The position numbers were made by a program, and so were the translations under genes. From SCGC-AAA076-P13 sp964276145 (GTDB taxonomy: Bacteria > Pseudomonadota > Gammaproteobacteria > Magnimaribacterales > D2472): DNA of 64,000 nt. This document shows positions 24,632-33,978 of the stretch, one piece after another; the stretch's first letter is position 1, and each line of letters opens with the position of its first letter. Location of the stretch: positions 36,109-100,108 of the forward strand of contig CAXYDN010000004.1 of the NCBI GenBank assembly GCA_964276145.1. The letters run 5' to 3'. The notes beneath the pieces are model-generated. The model did no database searches and was not told where the DNA came from. It was given only the letters and a program-made list of their open reading frames with translations.

Positions 24632-27600
24632 GTGTCAAAGACTAATACCTTTATATTGCAGGGCAAGAAAAGTTTTTCAGACTCCAAGTTAGAGCAACTC
24701 AACTTCGACTTCAACAAAATCAATACTCAAAATGCTGAAATTAGCTCGAATGAAATTTATATTTTAGCTTCAAAAAATCAAGATCTAAATCTTGATGATT
24801 TAAAAAATATTTTAAATGCTAATGATTCATTAGAGACTTTTTCATTTTTAGTTGGTCCAAGATCTGGAACTATTTCTCCATGGTCATCTAAAACCGAAGA
24901 CATAATTAAAAATGTTGGTATCCAAAATGTCACTAGGGTAGAAAAGTTTTATGGGATTCATATTTCTAATTTTTCCAAAGACGCTGATTTAGATTTATCA
25001 ATGTTTTTTGATCGAATGACACAATCTATTTATTTTGACTATGAAGATTGTAAAGATTTCTTAAATATTGATCCGCAAAGGGCAGTTAGTGTCATAGATA
25101 TTATTGGTGGAGGCTTAAAAACACTTCAAGATGCAAATAAAAGCTTTGGATTTGCTATGAGTAACGATGAAATTGAATATTTGTATGATTTTTATTCAAA
25201 AGTAGCCAGAAACCCTACAGATGCTGAGCTTATGATGTTTGCTCAAGCTAATTCTGAGCACTGTAGGCATAAAATATTCAATGCTAAATGGACAATTAAT
25301 GGTGCTTCTAAGAATAATAGCCTTTTTGATCTTATAAAAGAGACAAGCAAGCAGTCTCCAAATGGAATTATTTCAGCTTACAAAGATAATGCTGCAATTA
25401 CAGAAGGTGAAGAAGTGGAAAGACTTCATCTAGATGATAAAAATGATTACACCTTTGTTCAAGATAAACTTAATTCAACTATTAAAGTAGAAACACACAA
25501 CCATCCCACAGCTATTTCTCCTTATCCAGGAGCTGCTACAGGATCTGGTGGAGAAATTAGAGATGAGGGTGCCACTGGAAGAGGGGCAAAACCTAAAATA
25601 GGTTTGGTTGGTTTTAATGTTTCTAATCTAAGAATTCCAAACCTTGAAAGAAGTTGGGAGGGTGATGAGCATAAACCAGAAAGAATAGCCTCTCCTTTAA
25701 ATATTATGATTGAAGCTCCAATCGGAGCTGCAGCATTTAATAATGAATTTGGAAGACCATCCACTCTTGGTTATTTTAGGTCTTATGAAACAGAATTTAA
25801 TACTGAAAATAAAGCCTTTGGTTATCACAAACCGATAATGCTGGCAGGCGGTATTGGTGAGATAAGAGATAGAAATAATTTTAAATTACAAATTACTGAG
25901 GATTATCATGTTGTTGTCCTTGGTGGTCCTGCTATGTTAATTGGTCTAGGAGGTGGGGCAGCTTCTTCAGTATCTTCTGGAGATAGTGATGAGGATCTAG
26001 ATTTTGCTTCTGTCCAAAGAGATAACGCGGAAATGGAAAGAAGGTGTCAGGAAGTTATTAATATATGCTCATCACAAGACGATAGTTTTATAGAATTTAT
26101 TCATGATGTTGGAGCTGGTGGTCTGTCTAATGCCATTCCAGAATTAGCAAAAGACTCAGATCTTGGTGTCTATATCGAGCTTGATAAAATTCCTAATTCA
26201 GATAAATCTATGTCGCCAATGGAAATTTGGTCCAATGAATCTCAAGAGAGATACGTATTAGCTGTTCATCCAGAAAACAAAGAAGCATTTGAAAATATTT
26301 GCAAAAGAGAAAGATGCGTTTATGCATTTGTGGGAGTAACAACCTCTGAAAAGTCTGTAAAACTTTTTGATTCAAAAACAGATTCGTATCCGGTAAATGT
26401 CCCTTTATCAATGCTTTTTGGTGATTTACCTATAACTGATATGACAGTCTCAAAATCTGAATCAGCTGATATGGATGAGGATAATGCATCCCAATTTGAA
26501 TTTGATGATAGTTTGAAGAAAGTTCTTCGTCACCCAACAGTTTCAAGCAAATCCTTCCTTATTACAATTGGGGATAGAACAGTTGGGGGTATGGTAGCAA
26601 GGGATCAATTTATTGGCCCATATCAAGTGCCTGTCTCAAATTACTCTATGAGTTTAAGATCCTTTACTTCTAATAGCGGAGAAGTTTTAACTATTGGAGA
26701 AAAGCCAACACTTGCAGTGAATAACCCAGCAGCCTCAATGAGGATGTCAATAGCAGAAGCTTTAACAAACATGTCAGGGGTATTAATTAAAGGTTTAGAT
26801 CAGGTTCAGGTATCAGCTAATTGGATGGCTGCTACAGGAGAGGAAGTTGAAGATATGGCATTAAGAGATGGTGTTGAAGCTCTCTCCAAATCATGTGTAG
26901 ATCTAAATATCTCAGTACCAGTAGGAAAAGATTCTTTGTCCATGAGAACAAAGTGGGAAGATGGAGAAGTTGAGCGAGTTGTTAAGAGTCCTTTGTCTGG
27001 AGTTATAACCGCAATGGCACCAGTAGCAGATGTTAGAAATGCTGTAACACCAGAACTCAATACAGAAATTCCATCAAAGCTAATCTATGTAAAACTGAAC
27101 AATAACACCAGGATGTCTGGATCAATTTTTTCAGAAGTTACCCGATCTAATTTTATCAAAACACCAGATGTTGATGACATGAGTTTATTGAAAGATATGT
27201 TTAATTCTATTCAGGAATTGGTGTCTCAAAATAAAATATTAGCTCTTCACGATGTATCTGATGGAGGCCTGATAACAAGTCTACTAGAAATGGCTTTTAC
27301 AAAAAAAGTAGGCCTAAAAATTACGGATAAGGAATTAAATAAAAGTAATTTAAATGAGTATTTCTTTTCTGAAGAATTGGGTCTGGTAATGCAAGTCGCT
27401 ATTTCTGAAATCGACACTATTGAAGAAAAATTATCTTCTATCGATCTATCTACAAAAATTATTGGTTCTATTTCAGACAATAAAGACATCAGCATTGGCA
27501 ATGAACTAGAGAATTTCTTTTCGGAATCAGTTATCACTTTGGAAAAATATTGGAGAGAGGCTAGTCATGCTATTCAAGCAATAAGAGACAATCAATCAAT

Positions 27601-28477
27601 TGCTGATTCAGAATTAAACCTCTTAGATGATCAAGACTATTCAGGTCTTTTTTCTAATGAATCCTTTGATGAAACAACATTAGAAAGTTTTAATATCTCT
27701 AAAACCAAACCAAGAGTAGCAGTTCTTAGAGAGCAGGGTGTAAATGGTCAAATGGAAATGGCAGCTGCATTTACTTTAGCTGGATTTGAGGCAGTCGACG
27801 TTCATATGCAGGATTTGCTTGATGATAAAGTTAACTTGAAAGACTTTAATGGTCTGGCAGCCTGTGGAGGATTTTCATACGGAGATGTTTTAGGTGCTGG
27901 GGGTGGCTGGTCAAAAACCATTATTCATAATGATTTAGTAAAAGATCAATTCGAAACATTTTTTAATAACACCTCAACCTTTACTCTTGGAGTTTGTAAT
28001 GGATGTCAGATGGTATCTAAATTAAAAGATATTATTCCGGGTGCTGAATATTGGCCTTCATTTGAAAAGAATTTATCTGATCAATTCGAGGCTAGATTAG
28101 CTCAAGTAAAAGTTAAAAAAAGTGATTCAATTCTCCTGCAGGGAATGGAGGGTTGGAGTATGCCTATAGCATCTGCACATGGAGAAGGTCATGCTAAATT
28201 CAATCCAAACGATCTTGACCATTTAATTTTAAACAACCAAGTCGCATTAAATTTTGTCGATTCAAAAGAAACAAATACAGAAACTTATCCACTAAATCCA
28301 AATGGCTCTGTCGATGGAGTTACTGGAATTACTGCAGCTGAAGGTCGAGTAACCATAATGATGCCTCATCCTGAAAGAGTTTTTAGAAAGTTACAAATGA
28401 GCTGGAGACCCAATCATTGGCAAGAATTTTCACCTTGGATGCAAATATTTATAAACGCAAAACGTTTTTTAGATTAA
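24632..28477 (+). CDS. purL: Phosphoribosylformylglycinamidine synthase
   Basis: Large single-chain PurL (1281 residues) of purine synthesis: FGAR plus glutamine and ATP to FGAM. It has the N-terminal linker and AIRS-like domains (ANSEHCRHKIFNA; ETHNHPTAISPYPGAATGSGGEIRDEGATGRG; LHDVSDGG) and a C-terminal glutamine amidotransferase with nucleophile Cys in LGVCNGCQM and the catalytic His-Glu in PHPERV. The start is GTG; the translation aligns with the family from there. It is divergent from mltF and ends 1 bp from a convergent Nudix gene. Confidence 0.97.
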   Translation: MSKTNTFILQGKKSFSDSKLEQLNFDFNKINTQNAEISSNEIYILASKNQDLNLDDLKNILNANDSLETFSFLVGPRSGTISPWSSKTEDIIKNVGIQNVTRVEKFYGIHISNFSKDADLDLSMFFDRMTQSIYFDYEDCKDFLNIDPQRAVSVIDIIGGGLKTLQDANKSFGFAMSNDEIEYLYDFYSKVARNPTDAELMMFAQANSEHCRHKIFNAKWTINGASKNNSLFDLIKETSKQSPNGIISAYKDNAAITEGEEVERLHLDDKNDYTFVQDKLNSTIKVETHNHPTAISPYPGAATGSGGEIRDEGATGRGAKPKIGLVGFNVSNLRIPNLERSWEGDEHKPERIASPLNIMIEAPIGAAAFNNEFGRPSTLGYFRSYETEFNTENKAFGYHKPIMLAGGIGEIRDRNNFKLQITEDYHVVVLGGPAMLIGLGGGAASSVSSGDSDEDLDFASVQRDNAEMERRCQEVINICSSQDDSFIEFIHDVGAGGLSNAIPELAKDSDLGVYIELDKIPNSDKSMSPMEIWSNESQERYVLAVHPENKEAFENICKRERCVYAFVGVTTSEKSVKLFDSKTDSYPVNVPLSMLFGDLPITDMTVSKSESADMDEDNASQFEFDDSLKKVLRHPTVSSKSFLITIGDRTVGGMVARDQFIGPYQVPVSNYSMSLRSFTSNSGEVLTIGEKPTLAVNNPAASMRMSIAEALTNMSGVLIKGLDQVQVSANWMAATGEEVEDMALRDGVEALSKSCVDLNISVPVGKDSLSMRTKWEDGEVERVVKSPLSGVITAMAPVADVRNAVTPELNTEIPSKLIYVKLNNNTRMSGSIFSEVTRSNFIKTPDVDDMSLLKDMFNSIQELVSQNKILALHDVSDGGLITSLLEMAFTKKVGLKITDKELNKSNLNEYFFSEELGLVMQVAISEIDTIEEKLSSIDLSTKIIGSISDNKDISIGNELENFFSESVITLEKYWREASHAIQAIRDNQSIADSELNLLDDQDYSGLFSNESFDETTLESFNISKTKPRVAVLREQGVNGQMEMAAAFTLAGFEAVDVHMQDLLDDKVNLKDFNGLAACGGFSYGDVLGAGGGWSKTIIHNDLVKDQFETFFNNTSTFTLGVCNGCQMVSKLKDIIPGAEYWPSFEKNLSDQFEARLAQVKVKKSDSILLQGMEGWSMPIASAHGEGHAKFNPNDLDHLILNNQVALNFVDSKETNTETYPLNPNGSVDGVTGITAAEGRVTIMMPHPERVFRKLQMSWRPNHWQEFSPWMQIFINAKRFLD

Positions 28478-28478
28478 T

Positions 28479-29018
28479 TTATTTCCAAAGAGTTATATCT
28501 TCTTCTCTAAAAATAAATTCATTATTTTTACTATCTTCAATATAGTACTTTAGAGTTCTTTCAACGGTTGGAAATGCTAGCTCATTCCATAGAATCTCTT
28601 CTTGAGTGACGAGTTTGACTTCCATGGACTCCGAAGTAGGACCAAAGTTCTCATCTAATAAATCTGCTAAATAAAATAAGTGCACCTGATTAATATGAGG
28701 GAGACTGAACATTGTGTATGGCATTATTGCTTTTGCCTCAGACCCAGTCTCTTCCATAGTTTCCCTCAAAGCACCAGCTTCAAGCGTTTCGCCATTTTCC
28801 ATAAACCCTGCAGGCAGTGTCCACAATCCTTTTCTAGGATGAATATTTCTTTTAGCCATGAGAATCTTATTGTCTCTTATGCATAAAGCTCCAACGATCA
28901 TATTTGGGTTTGTATAAAATATAGTTCCACACTCAGAGCAGCAGTATCTCTTAAGATGATCACCCTCAGGGATGATAAATTCTAATTTTGAGCTTCCGCA
29001 ATTTGAGCAATATTTCAA
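28479..29018 (-). CDS. Nudix hydrolase with N-terminal zinc ribbon
   Basis: 179 residues. A CxxC...CxxC zinc ribbon (YCSNCGSS, CCSECGTIF) is followed by a Nudix domain with box GFMENGETLEAGALRETMEETG. The architecture resembles NudC-type and related NADH or ADP-ribose pyrophosphatases, but it is shorter than E. coli NudC, so the substrate is open. It is convergent with purL and divergent from the next Nudix gene over about 50 bp. Confidence 0.82.
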   Translation of the reverse strand: MKYCSNCGSSKLEFIIPEGDHLKRYCCSECGTIFYTNPNMIVGALCIRDNKILMAKRNIHPRKGLWTLPAGFMENGETLEAGALRETMEETGSEAKAIMPYTMFSLPHINQVHLFYLADLLDENFGPTSESMEVKLVTQEEILWNELAFPTVERTLKYYIEDSKNNEFIFREEDITLWK

Positions 29019-29071
29019 TTTTTTAGTCCTAATTAAAGTATAAGTTTGCTTAAGAAGTTAAACTTATCTTG

Positions 29072-29668
29072 ATGATAGACAGCATAAAGCAAAAGCTTGA
29101 AAAACTAAATCCTATTGAGCCAACTTCACTCAAAAAAGCAGGGGTGTTTATAGGTATTTTGTATCATGATGAATTTATTGAAAACCCAGAAATTATATTT
29201 ACACAAAGATCTACAAGAGTTTCTACACACTCTGGTGAAGTTAGTTTTCCTGGTGGAAAATGGGAAGAAGGAGACAATAATTTATACGAAACCAGCTTAA
29301 GAGAATCAAATGAAGAAATTAATTTAAATGTTGATGACGTTCAATATCTTGGATCACTTCACTATTTAGTTTCCAAGCATAAAATTGAAGTTAATCCCTT
29401 TGTAGGACTTATAACTAAGAGACAAAATTTTATAGATAATGCTGAAATAGCTCACACATTTACAGTGCCCTTGGATTTTTTATTGAATAATGCTCGTGAA
29501 CATAAAATAGATAGAAAGAATACAAATGTAATAGTGCCAAGTTGGGTTTATAATGACCAAACTATATGGGGTCTTACAGCAATGATCACTGCAGATTTTT
29601 TAAACATTTGTTTTGATGCTGATGTAAAAGCTGACTTAGATATAATTCGAGAACATTATGATTATTGA
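29072..29668 (+). CDS. Nudix hydrolase, NudL/CoA-pyrophosphatase-like
   Basis: 198 residues with a Nudix box variant SFPGGKWEEGDNNLYETSLRE followed by SNEEINL. The preceding QRSTRVSTHSGEVSFPGG is typical of the CoA diphosphatase (NudL) group, which cleaves CoA to phosphopantetheine and 3',5'-ADP. The ATG at 29072 is preferred over an in-frame TTG just before it. Its last codons overlap the gamma-carbonic anhydrase start by 11 bp. Confidence 0.82.
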   Translation: MIDSIKQKLEKLNPIEPTSLKKAGVFIGILYHDEFIENPEIIFTQRSTRVSTHSGEVSFPGGKWEEGDNNLYETSLRESNEEINLNVDDVQYLGSLHYLVSKHKIEVNPFVGLITKRQNFIDNAEIAHTFTVPLDFLLNNAREHKIDRKNTNVIVPSWVYNDQTIWGLTAMITADFLNICFDADVKADLDIIREHYDY

Positions 29669-30176
29669 TTTAGGTGATAAAAAGTTAAAAACAGCAGGCG
29701 ATGATTTTTATATTGCACCTAATGCAGTGGTTATTGGGGATGTGCAGTTATCAAAAGATTCAAGTATTTGGTTTAATGCCACTCTTAGAGGAGATAATGA
29801 GCCTATAGTTGTTGGAGAAGGGTCAAATATTCAGGATGGTTCTGTTATTCATACTGATCCAGGTTATCAGTGCCTAATAGGTAAGAATGTGACAGTTGGC
29901 CATATGGTAATGCTTCATGGGTGTGAAGTAGGAGATGGAAGCTTGCTGGGTATTGGTTCCGTTGTTTTAAATGGAGCTAAAATAGGCAAGAATTGTATTA
30001 TTGGAGCTAAAGCATTAATCACAGAAGGAATGGAAATTCCCGATGGATCAATGGTTGTTGGGGTCCCAGGAAAGATAAAAAAAACTTTAAGTGACGAAGA
30101 ACAAAAAATGGTTTCACTTGCAGCAAATCACTATATAGAAAACTATAAAAAATATAAAAAATTAGCAACCTATTAA
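29658..30176 (+). CDS. Gamma-class carbonic anhydrase-like protein
   Basis: 172-residue left-handed beta-helix (hexapeptide repeat) protein of the YrdA/CaiE family. Zinc-ligand histidines are seen in VIHTDPGY and VGHMVMLHGC. Hexapeptide repeats run through most of the chain (VVIGDV, CLIGKN, SLLGIG, CIIGAK). Many such proteins bind Zn, but carbonic anhydrase activity is proven for only some, so the activity is uncertain. It is placed 2 bp before alaS and overlaps the Nudix gene. Confidence 0.85.
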   Translation: MIIDLGDKKLKTAGDDFYIAPNAVVIGDVQLSKDSSIWFNATLRGDNEPIVVGEGSNIQDGSVIHTDPGYQCLIGKNVTVGHMVMLHGCEVGDGSLLGIGSVVLNGAKIGKNCIIGAKALITEGMEIPDGSMVVGVPGKIKKTLSDEEQKMVSLAANHYIENYKKYKKLATY

Positions 30177-30178
30177 GA

Positions 30179-32755
30179 ATGAATACAAGCGATATAAGAC
30201 AAGCTTTTTTAGAATACTTTAACTCTAAAGAGCATCAAGTTGTAGACTCAAGCCCGCTAATACCAGCAAATGATGAAACCTTATTATTTACAAATGCTGG
30301 CATGGTTCAGTTTAAAGATGTTTTCTTAGGAACTGAATCGAAAAAGTATGTGCGCGCAACTACTTCTCAAAGGTGTATTAGAGCAGGCGGCAAGCATAAT
30401 GATCTTGAAAATGTAGGCTATACATTAAGGCACCATACTTTTTTTGAGATGCTTGGTAATTTTAGTTTCGGTGATTATTTTAAAGAAGATGCGATTAAGT
30501 ATGCTTGGGAGTTTTTAACAGATGTTTTGGCTCTTGAAAAAGATAAGCTATGGATTTCAGTATATAAGGATGATGATGAGGCTGAAAAAATATGGAAGGA
30601 AGTAATAGGCGTTAATCCTGAAAGAATTGTCAGGCTGGGTGATGAAGATAATTTTTGGTCAATGGGTGACACAGGACCCTGCGGCCCATGTTCTGAAATA
30701 TATTACGATCATGGAGATCATATAGAAGGAACACCTCCTGGATCTGAGGGTGATGAGGGTGACAGATACGTAGAGATTTGGAATTTAGTTTTCATGCAAT
30801 TTAATAGAGATGATTCGGGGAAAATGACTCCTCTTCCAAAACCATCAGTTGATACAGGCATGGGATTGGAAAGAATTGCTGCAGTTATGCAAGGCGTTAA
30901 TTCAAATTATGAAACAGATTTATTTAAGGATCTAATCAAAGCATCTCAAAGAGTTTTAGGTAATAATCAAAATGAGTCACATAAAGTTATTTCAGACCAC
31001 ATTAGATCAACCAGTTTTTTAATTGCTGATGGAATCGTTCCAGAAAATGAGGGCAGGGGTTATGTTTTAAGAAGGATATTAAGAAGGGCTATTAGACATG
31101 GTTATAAGATGGGAGCCACTAAACCTTTTTTACACGAATTAGTTTCAGATTTAGACCAGCTAATGAATGAAGCTTATCCGCTTTTAAAAGAGAAAAAAGA
31201 GCACATCACTCAAACCATTAAAAATGAGGAGATTAAGTTTTTTGAAACTCTTGATAAAGGAATTAATATCTTAGAAGAAGCTATCAGTAATCTTGACGGT
31301 AAAGTTTTATCTGGAACCCTTGTATTTAAACTTCATGATACTTTTGGATTTCCATACGACCTTACTGCAGACATTGCTAGAGAGAAAGGATTAACAATCG
31401 ATGAAGAAGGGTTCACTATTTGTATGGATCAACAAAAACAGTCATCTAAGGCAGGAAGTAGTTTTGTTTCTTCATTGCCTGCTGCATCTGGTGTTGATGA
31501 GACTGAATTTCTTGGTTATGAATCTCTGGAATCAGAATCTAAGATTTTAGTTCTTTGGAAAGATCAAGATAGAGTTGATGAAGCTAAAGAGTCTGAAGAA
31601 ATCTTTATCGCATGTGACAGAACACCGTTTTATGGAGAGTCTGGAGGACAGGTAGGGGATTCTGGTAGGTTTATATCTGGCAATACAACTGGTACTATTT
31701 TAGATTGTAAAAAACAAGGTAAAGTTTTTTTACATAAAGCTATTATAAATAAAGGTTCATTAAAAAATGGTGATGTAATTAATATGAGTGTTGAAAAAGA
31801 TAAAAGATCGGCTACAGCCATTCATCATTCATCAACTCATTTGTTGCATGCAGCCTTAAAGCAGGTTCTTGGAGATCATGTCCAGCAAAAAGGGTCTCTA
31901 GTAGATGAATCTAAGCTTAGATTTGATTTTTCTCATCCTAAACCTCTATCAAAGGACGAAATATCTTCTATTGAAGAAATAGTTAACAGAGAGTCTTTAA
32001 ATAATCTTGAAGTTAAAACTGAAGTTATGGATTTGGATGATGCTATTAGTTCAGGAGCTCAAGCATTGTTTGGTGAGAAATATGAAGATGAAGTAAGAGT
32101 ATTAAGCATGGGCGATAAATCTTTTTCAGTTGAGCTGTGTGGCGGTACCCATATTAAAAGAACAGGAGATGTAGGTGTTTTTGTTATTACTAGCCAGTCT
32201 AGTGTCGCTTCTGGAGTAAGAAGAATAGAAGCATTAGGAGGAAAGAAAGCACTCGAACACATTAATGAAATAAGAAATGTAAATGACTCTTTACAGCAAA
32301 AGTTAAATGTTCCATCAGATGCTATGCTTGAAAAAGTCGAAGCATTAATAGAGGAGAATAAGAGACTCAAAAAATCTGGAGCTGCACCAGTAAAATCTGC
32401 TGAAGTTGTTTTATCAGAATCTCATGAGATTAATGATTGGGTTTTACATGTTGAGCAGGTTTCTATCCAAGACAATAAGCTTTTAAGAGGAATGGTCGAT
32501 AATAAAAAAACCTCTATTTCAAAAGGTTGTATTATTTTGCTAAATGCAATTGGAGATAAAGTTGCAGTTGTAGCAGGTGTAACAGATAACTTAACTAAAG
32601 ATATTTCTGCAAAAGATATCGTTTCTTTGCTGTGTGAACAACTTAATGGCAAGGGTGGTGGAAGGCCAGATTTTGCTCAAGGTGCTGGCGAGACCAAAAA
32701 TATTAATGAATTCGTGACATCTATTTTAAATTCAGTAAAATCCATCGCAAACTAA
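30179..32755 (+). CDS. alaS: Alanyl-tRNA synthetase
   Basis: Charges tRNA-Ala; class II synthetase of 858 residues. Aminoacylation domain begins IRQAFLEYFNSKEHQVVDSSPLIP, with motif-2-like RCIRAGGKHNDLENVG and the GMGLERI motif 3. The editing domain has the HxxxH zinc motif (HSSTHLLHA) and the CGGTH motif, and the C-terminal C-Ala domain ends with GGGRPDFAQGAG. It is followed by lysC after 7 bp, a conserved gammaproteobacterial pair. Confidence 0.97.
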   Translation: MNTSDIRQAFLEYFNSKEHQVVDSSPLIPANDETLLFTNAGMVQFKDVFLGTESKKYVRATTSQRCIRAGGKHNDLENVGYTLRHHTFFEMLGNFSFGDYFKEDAIKYAWEFLTDVLALEKDKLWISVYKDDDEAEKIWKEVIGVNPERIVRLGDEDNFWSMGDTGPCGPCSEIYYDHGDHIEGTPPGSEGDEGDRYVEIWNLVFMQFNRDDSGKMTPLPKPSVDTGMGLERIAAVMQGVNSNYETDLFKDLIKASQRVLGNNQNESHKVISDHIRSTSFLIADGIVPENEGRGYVLRRILRRAIRHGYKMGATKPFLHELVSDLDQLMNEAYPLLKEKKEHITQTIKNEEIKFFETLDKGINILEEAISNLDGKVLSGTLVFKLHDTFGFPYDLTADIAREKGLTIDEEGFTICMDQQKQSSKAGSSFVSSLPAASGVDETEFLGYESLESESKILVLWKDQDRVDEAKESEEIFIACDRTPFYGESGGQVGDSGRFISGNTTGTILDCKKQGKVFLHKAIINKGSLKNGDVINMSVEKDKRSATAIHHSSTHLLHAALKQVLGDHVQQKGSLVDESKLRFDFSHPKPLSKDEISSIEEIVNRESLNNLEVKTEVMDLDDAISSGAQALFGEKYEDEVRVLSMGDKSFSVELCGGTHIKRTGDVGVFVITSQSSVASGVRRIEALGGKKALEHINEIRNVNDSLQQKLNVPSDAMLEKVEALIEENKRLKKSGAAPVKSAEVVLSESHEINDWVLHVEQVSIQDNKLLRGMVDNKKTSISKGCIILLNAIGDKVAVVAGVTDNLTKDISAKDIVSLLCEQLNGKGGGRPDFAQGAGETKNINEFVTSILNSVKSIAN

Positions 32756-32762
32756 AAATAAT

Positions 32763-33977
32763 ATGTCTAATATCATAGTTCAAAAGTTTGGAGGAACATC
32801 TGTTGGTTCAGAAGAAAGGATTGCATCTGTAGCTAAGATAGTTCAAAAAGCATCTCTAGAAAATTCAATAGTTGTAGTTGTTTCAGCAATGAGTGGCGAA
32901 ACTAATAGACTGATAAATTTAGCAAAAAGCTTTGGGGATAATCCCAGCAAAAGAGAATTTGATGCTCTTATATCAACCGGTGAAAAGGTAAGTGCTGCTC
33001 TTTTAGCTATGGCTCTTCAGCAAATAGGTGTTCCTGCTAAATCTTTTTCTGCATCACAGATATCAATGAAAACTACCAATACTTATTCAAAAGCAAGAAT
33101 ATTAGAAGTAGATGGTAATAAAATTCAAGAAACATTAGATGCAGGAGTTGTTCCAATTATTACTGGATTCCAAGGAATTACTGAGTCTGGAGATGTAACT
33201 ACATTAGGAAGAGGTGGGTCTGACACAACAGCAGTGGCAATAGCAGCACAAATGAAAGCAGAAAGATGTGACATTTATACGGATGTCGATGGCATTTATA
33301 CAACCGATCCAAGAATAGTTCCTAAGGCAAAAAAATTAGATACTATTACCATGGAAGAGATGCTTGAAATGGCCGGCCAGGGAGCAAAGGTAATTCAAAT
33401 AAGAGCGGTAGAGTTTGCAAATAAATACAAGGTACCAGTAAGAGTTTTATCCAGTTTTGAATCTGGAAATGGTACTCTAATATCACTTGAGGAAAATAAT
33501 ATGGAAAATGGATTAGTTTCTGGAATAGCTTTTCAAAAAGATCAGGTTAAATTTACACTTCATGGCGTCAGTGACACACCAGGAATGGCTTTTGGAATAT
33601 TAGGACCATTAAGTGATGCTAATATTGAAGTTGATGTTATTGTTCAAAACGTAAGCGTTAATGGTAAAACTGATTTCACATTCACAGTATCAAAAGAGGA
33701 TGAAATTGCTGCTACAGCAGTTATAGAAAGCCTTAAAGGTTCCTTAGAGTTTGATGATTTATTAATTGATTCAAGTATTGCTAAAGTTTCTTTAGTTGGA
33801 GTTGGTATGAGAACTCATGCGGGAATAGCAAGCTCAGCATTCAAAGCTTTGTCTGAAGCTGGAATCAATATTCAAATGATAAGTACATCAGAAATTAAAA
33901 TTACAATTGTTATTCAAGAGAAAGAAACTGATCAAGCAGTCAATGCTCTTCATAGCGAATTTGAATTGGAGAAATAG
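32763..33977 (+). CDS. lysC: Aspartate kinase
   Basis: First step of the aspartate family: aspartate to aspartyl phosphate. 404 residues: N-terminal kinase domain (IVQKFGGTSVGSEERI; TTLGRGGSDTTAVA) and two C-terminal ACT domains (VSDTPGMAFGIL, VGVGMRTHAGIAS) that bind the feedback inhibitors lysine and/or threonine. This is the monofunctional Pseudomonas type, and hom is a separate gene (50671). In Pseudomonas csrA and tRNA-Ser follow; here a dihydroorotase gene takes the csrA position. Confidence 0.95.
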   Translation: MSNIIVQKFGGTSVGSEERIASVAKIVQKASLENSIVVVVSAMSGETNRLINLAKSFGDNPSKREFDALISTGEKVSAALLAMALQQIGVPAKSFSASQISMKTTNTYSKARILEVDGNKIQETLDAGVVPIITGFQGITESGDVTTLGRGGSDTTAVAIAAQMKAERCDIYTDVDGIYTTDPRIVPKAKKLDTITMEEMLEMAGQGAKVIQIRAVEFANKYKVPVRVLSSFESGNGTLISLEENNMENGLVSGIAFQKDQVKFTLHGVSDTPGMAFGILGPLSDANIEVDVIVQNVSVNGKTDFTFTVSKEDEIAATAVIESLKGSLEFDDLLIDSSIAKVSLVGVGMRTHAGIASSAFKALSEAGINIQMISTSEIKITIVIQEKETDQAVNALHSEFELEK

Positions 33978-33978
33978 T

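Noticed and set aside
33907..33978. Longer dihydroorotase start inside lysC
   Set aside because: The upstream segment overlaps the coding end of lysC; ATG 33979 starts the recognisable domain directly after the lysC stop.
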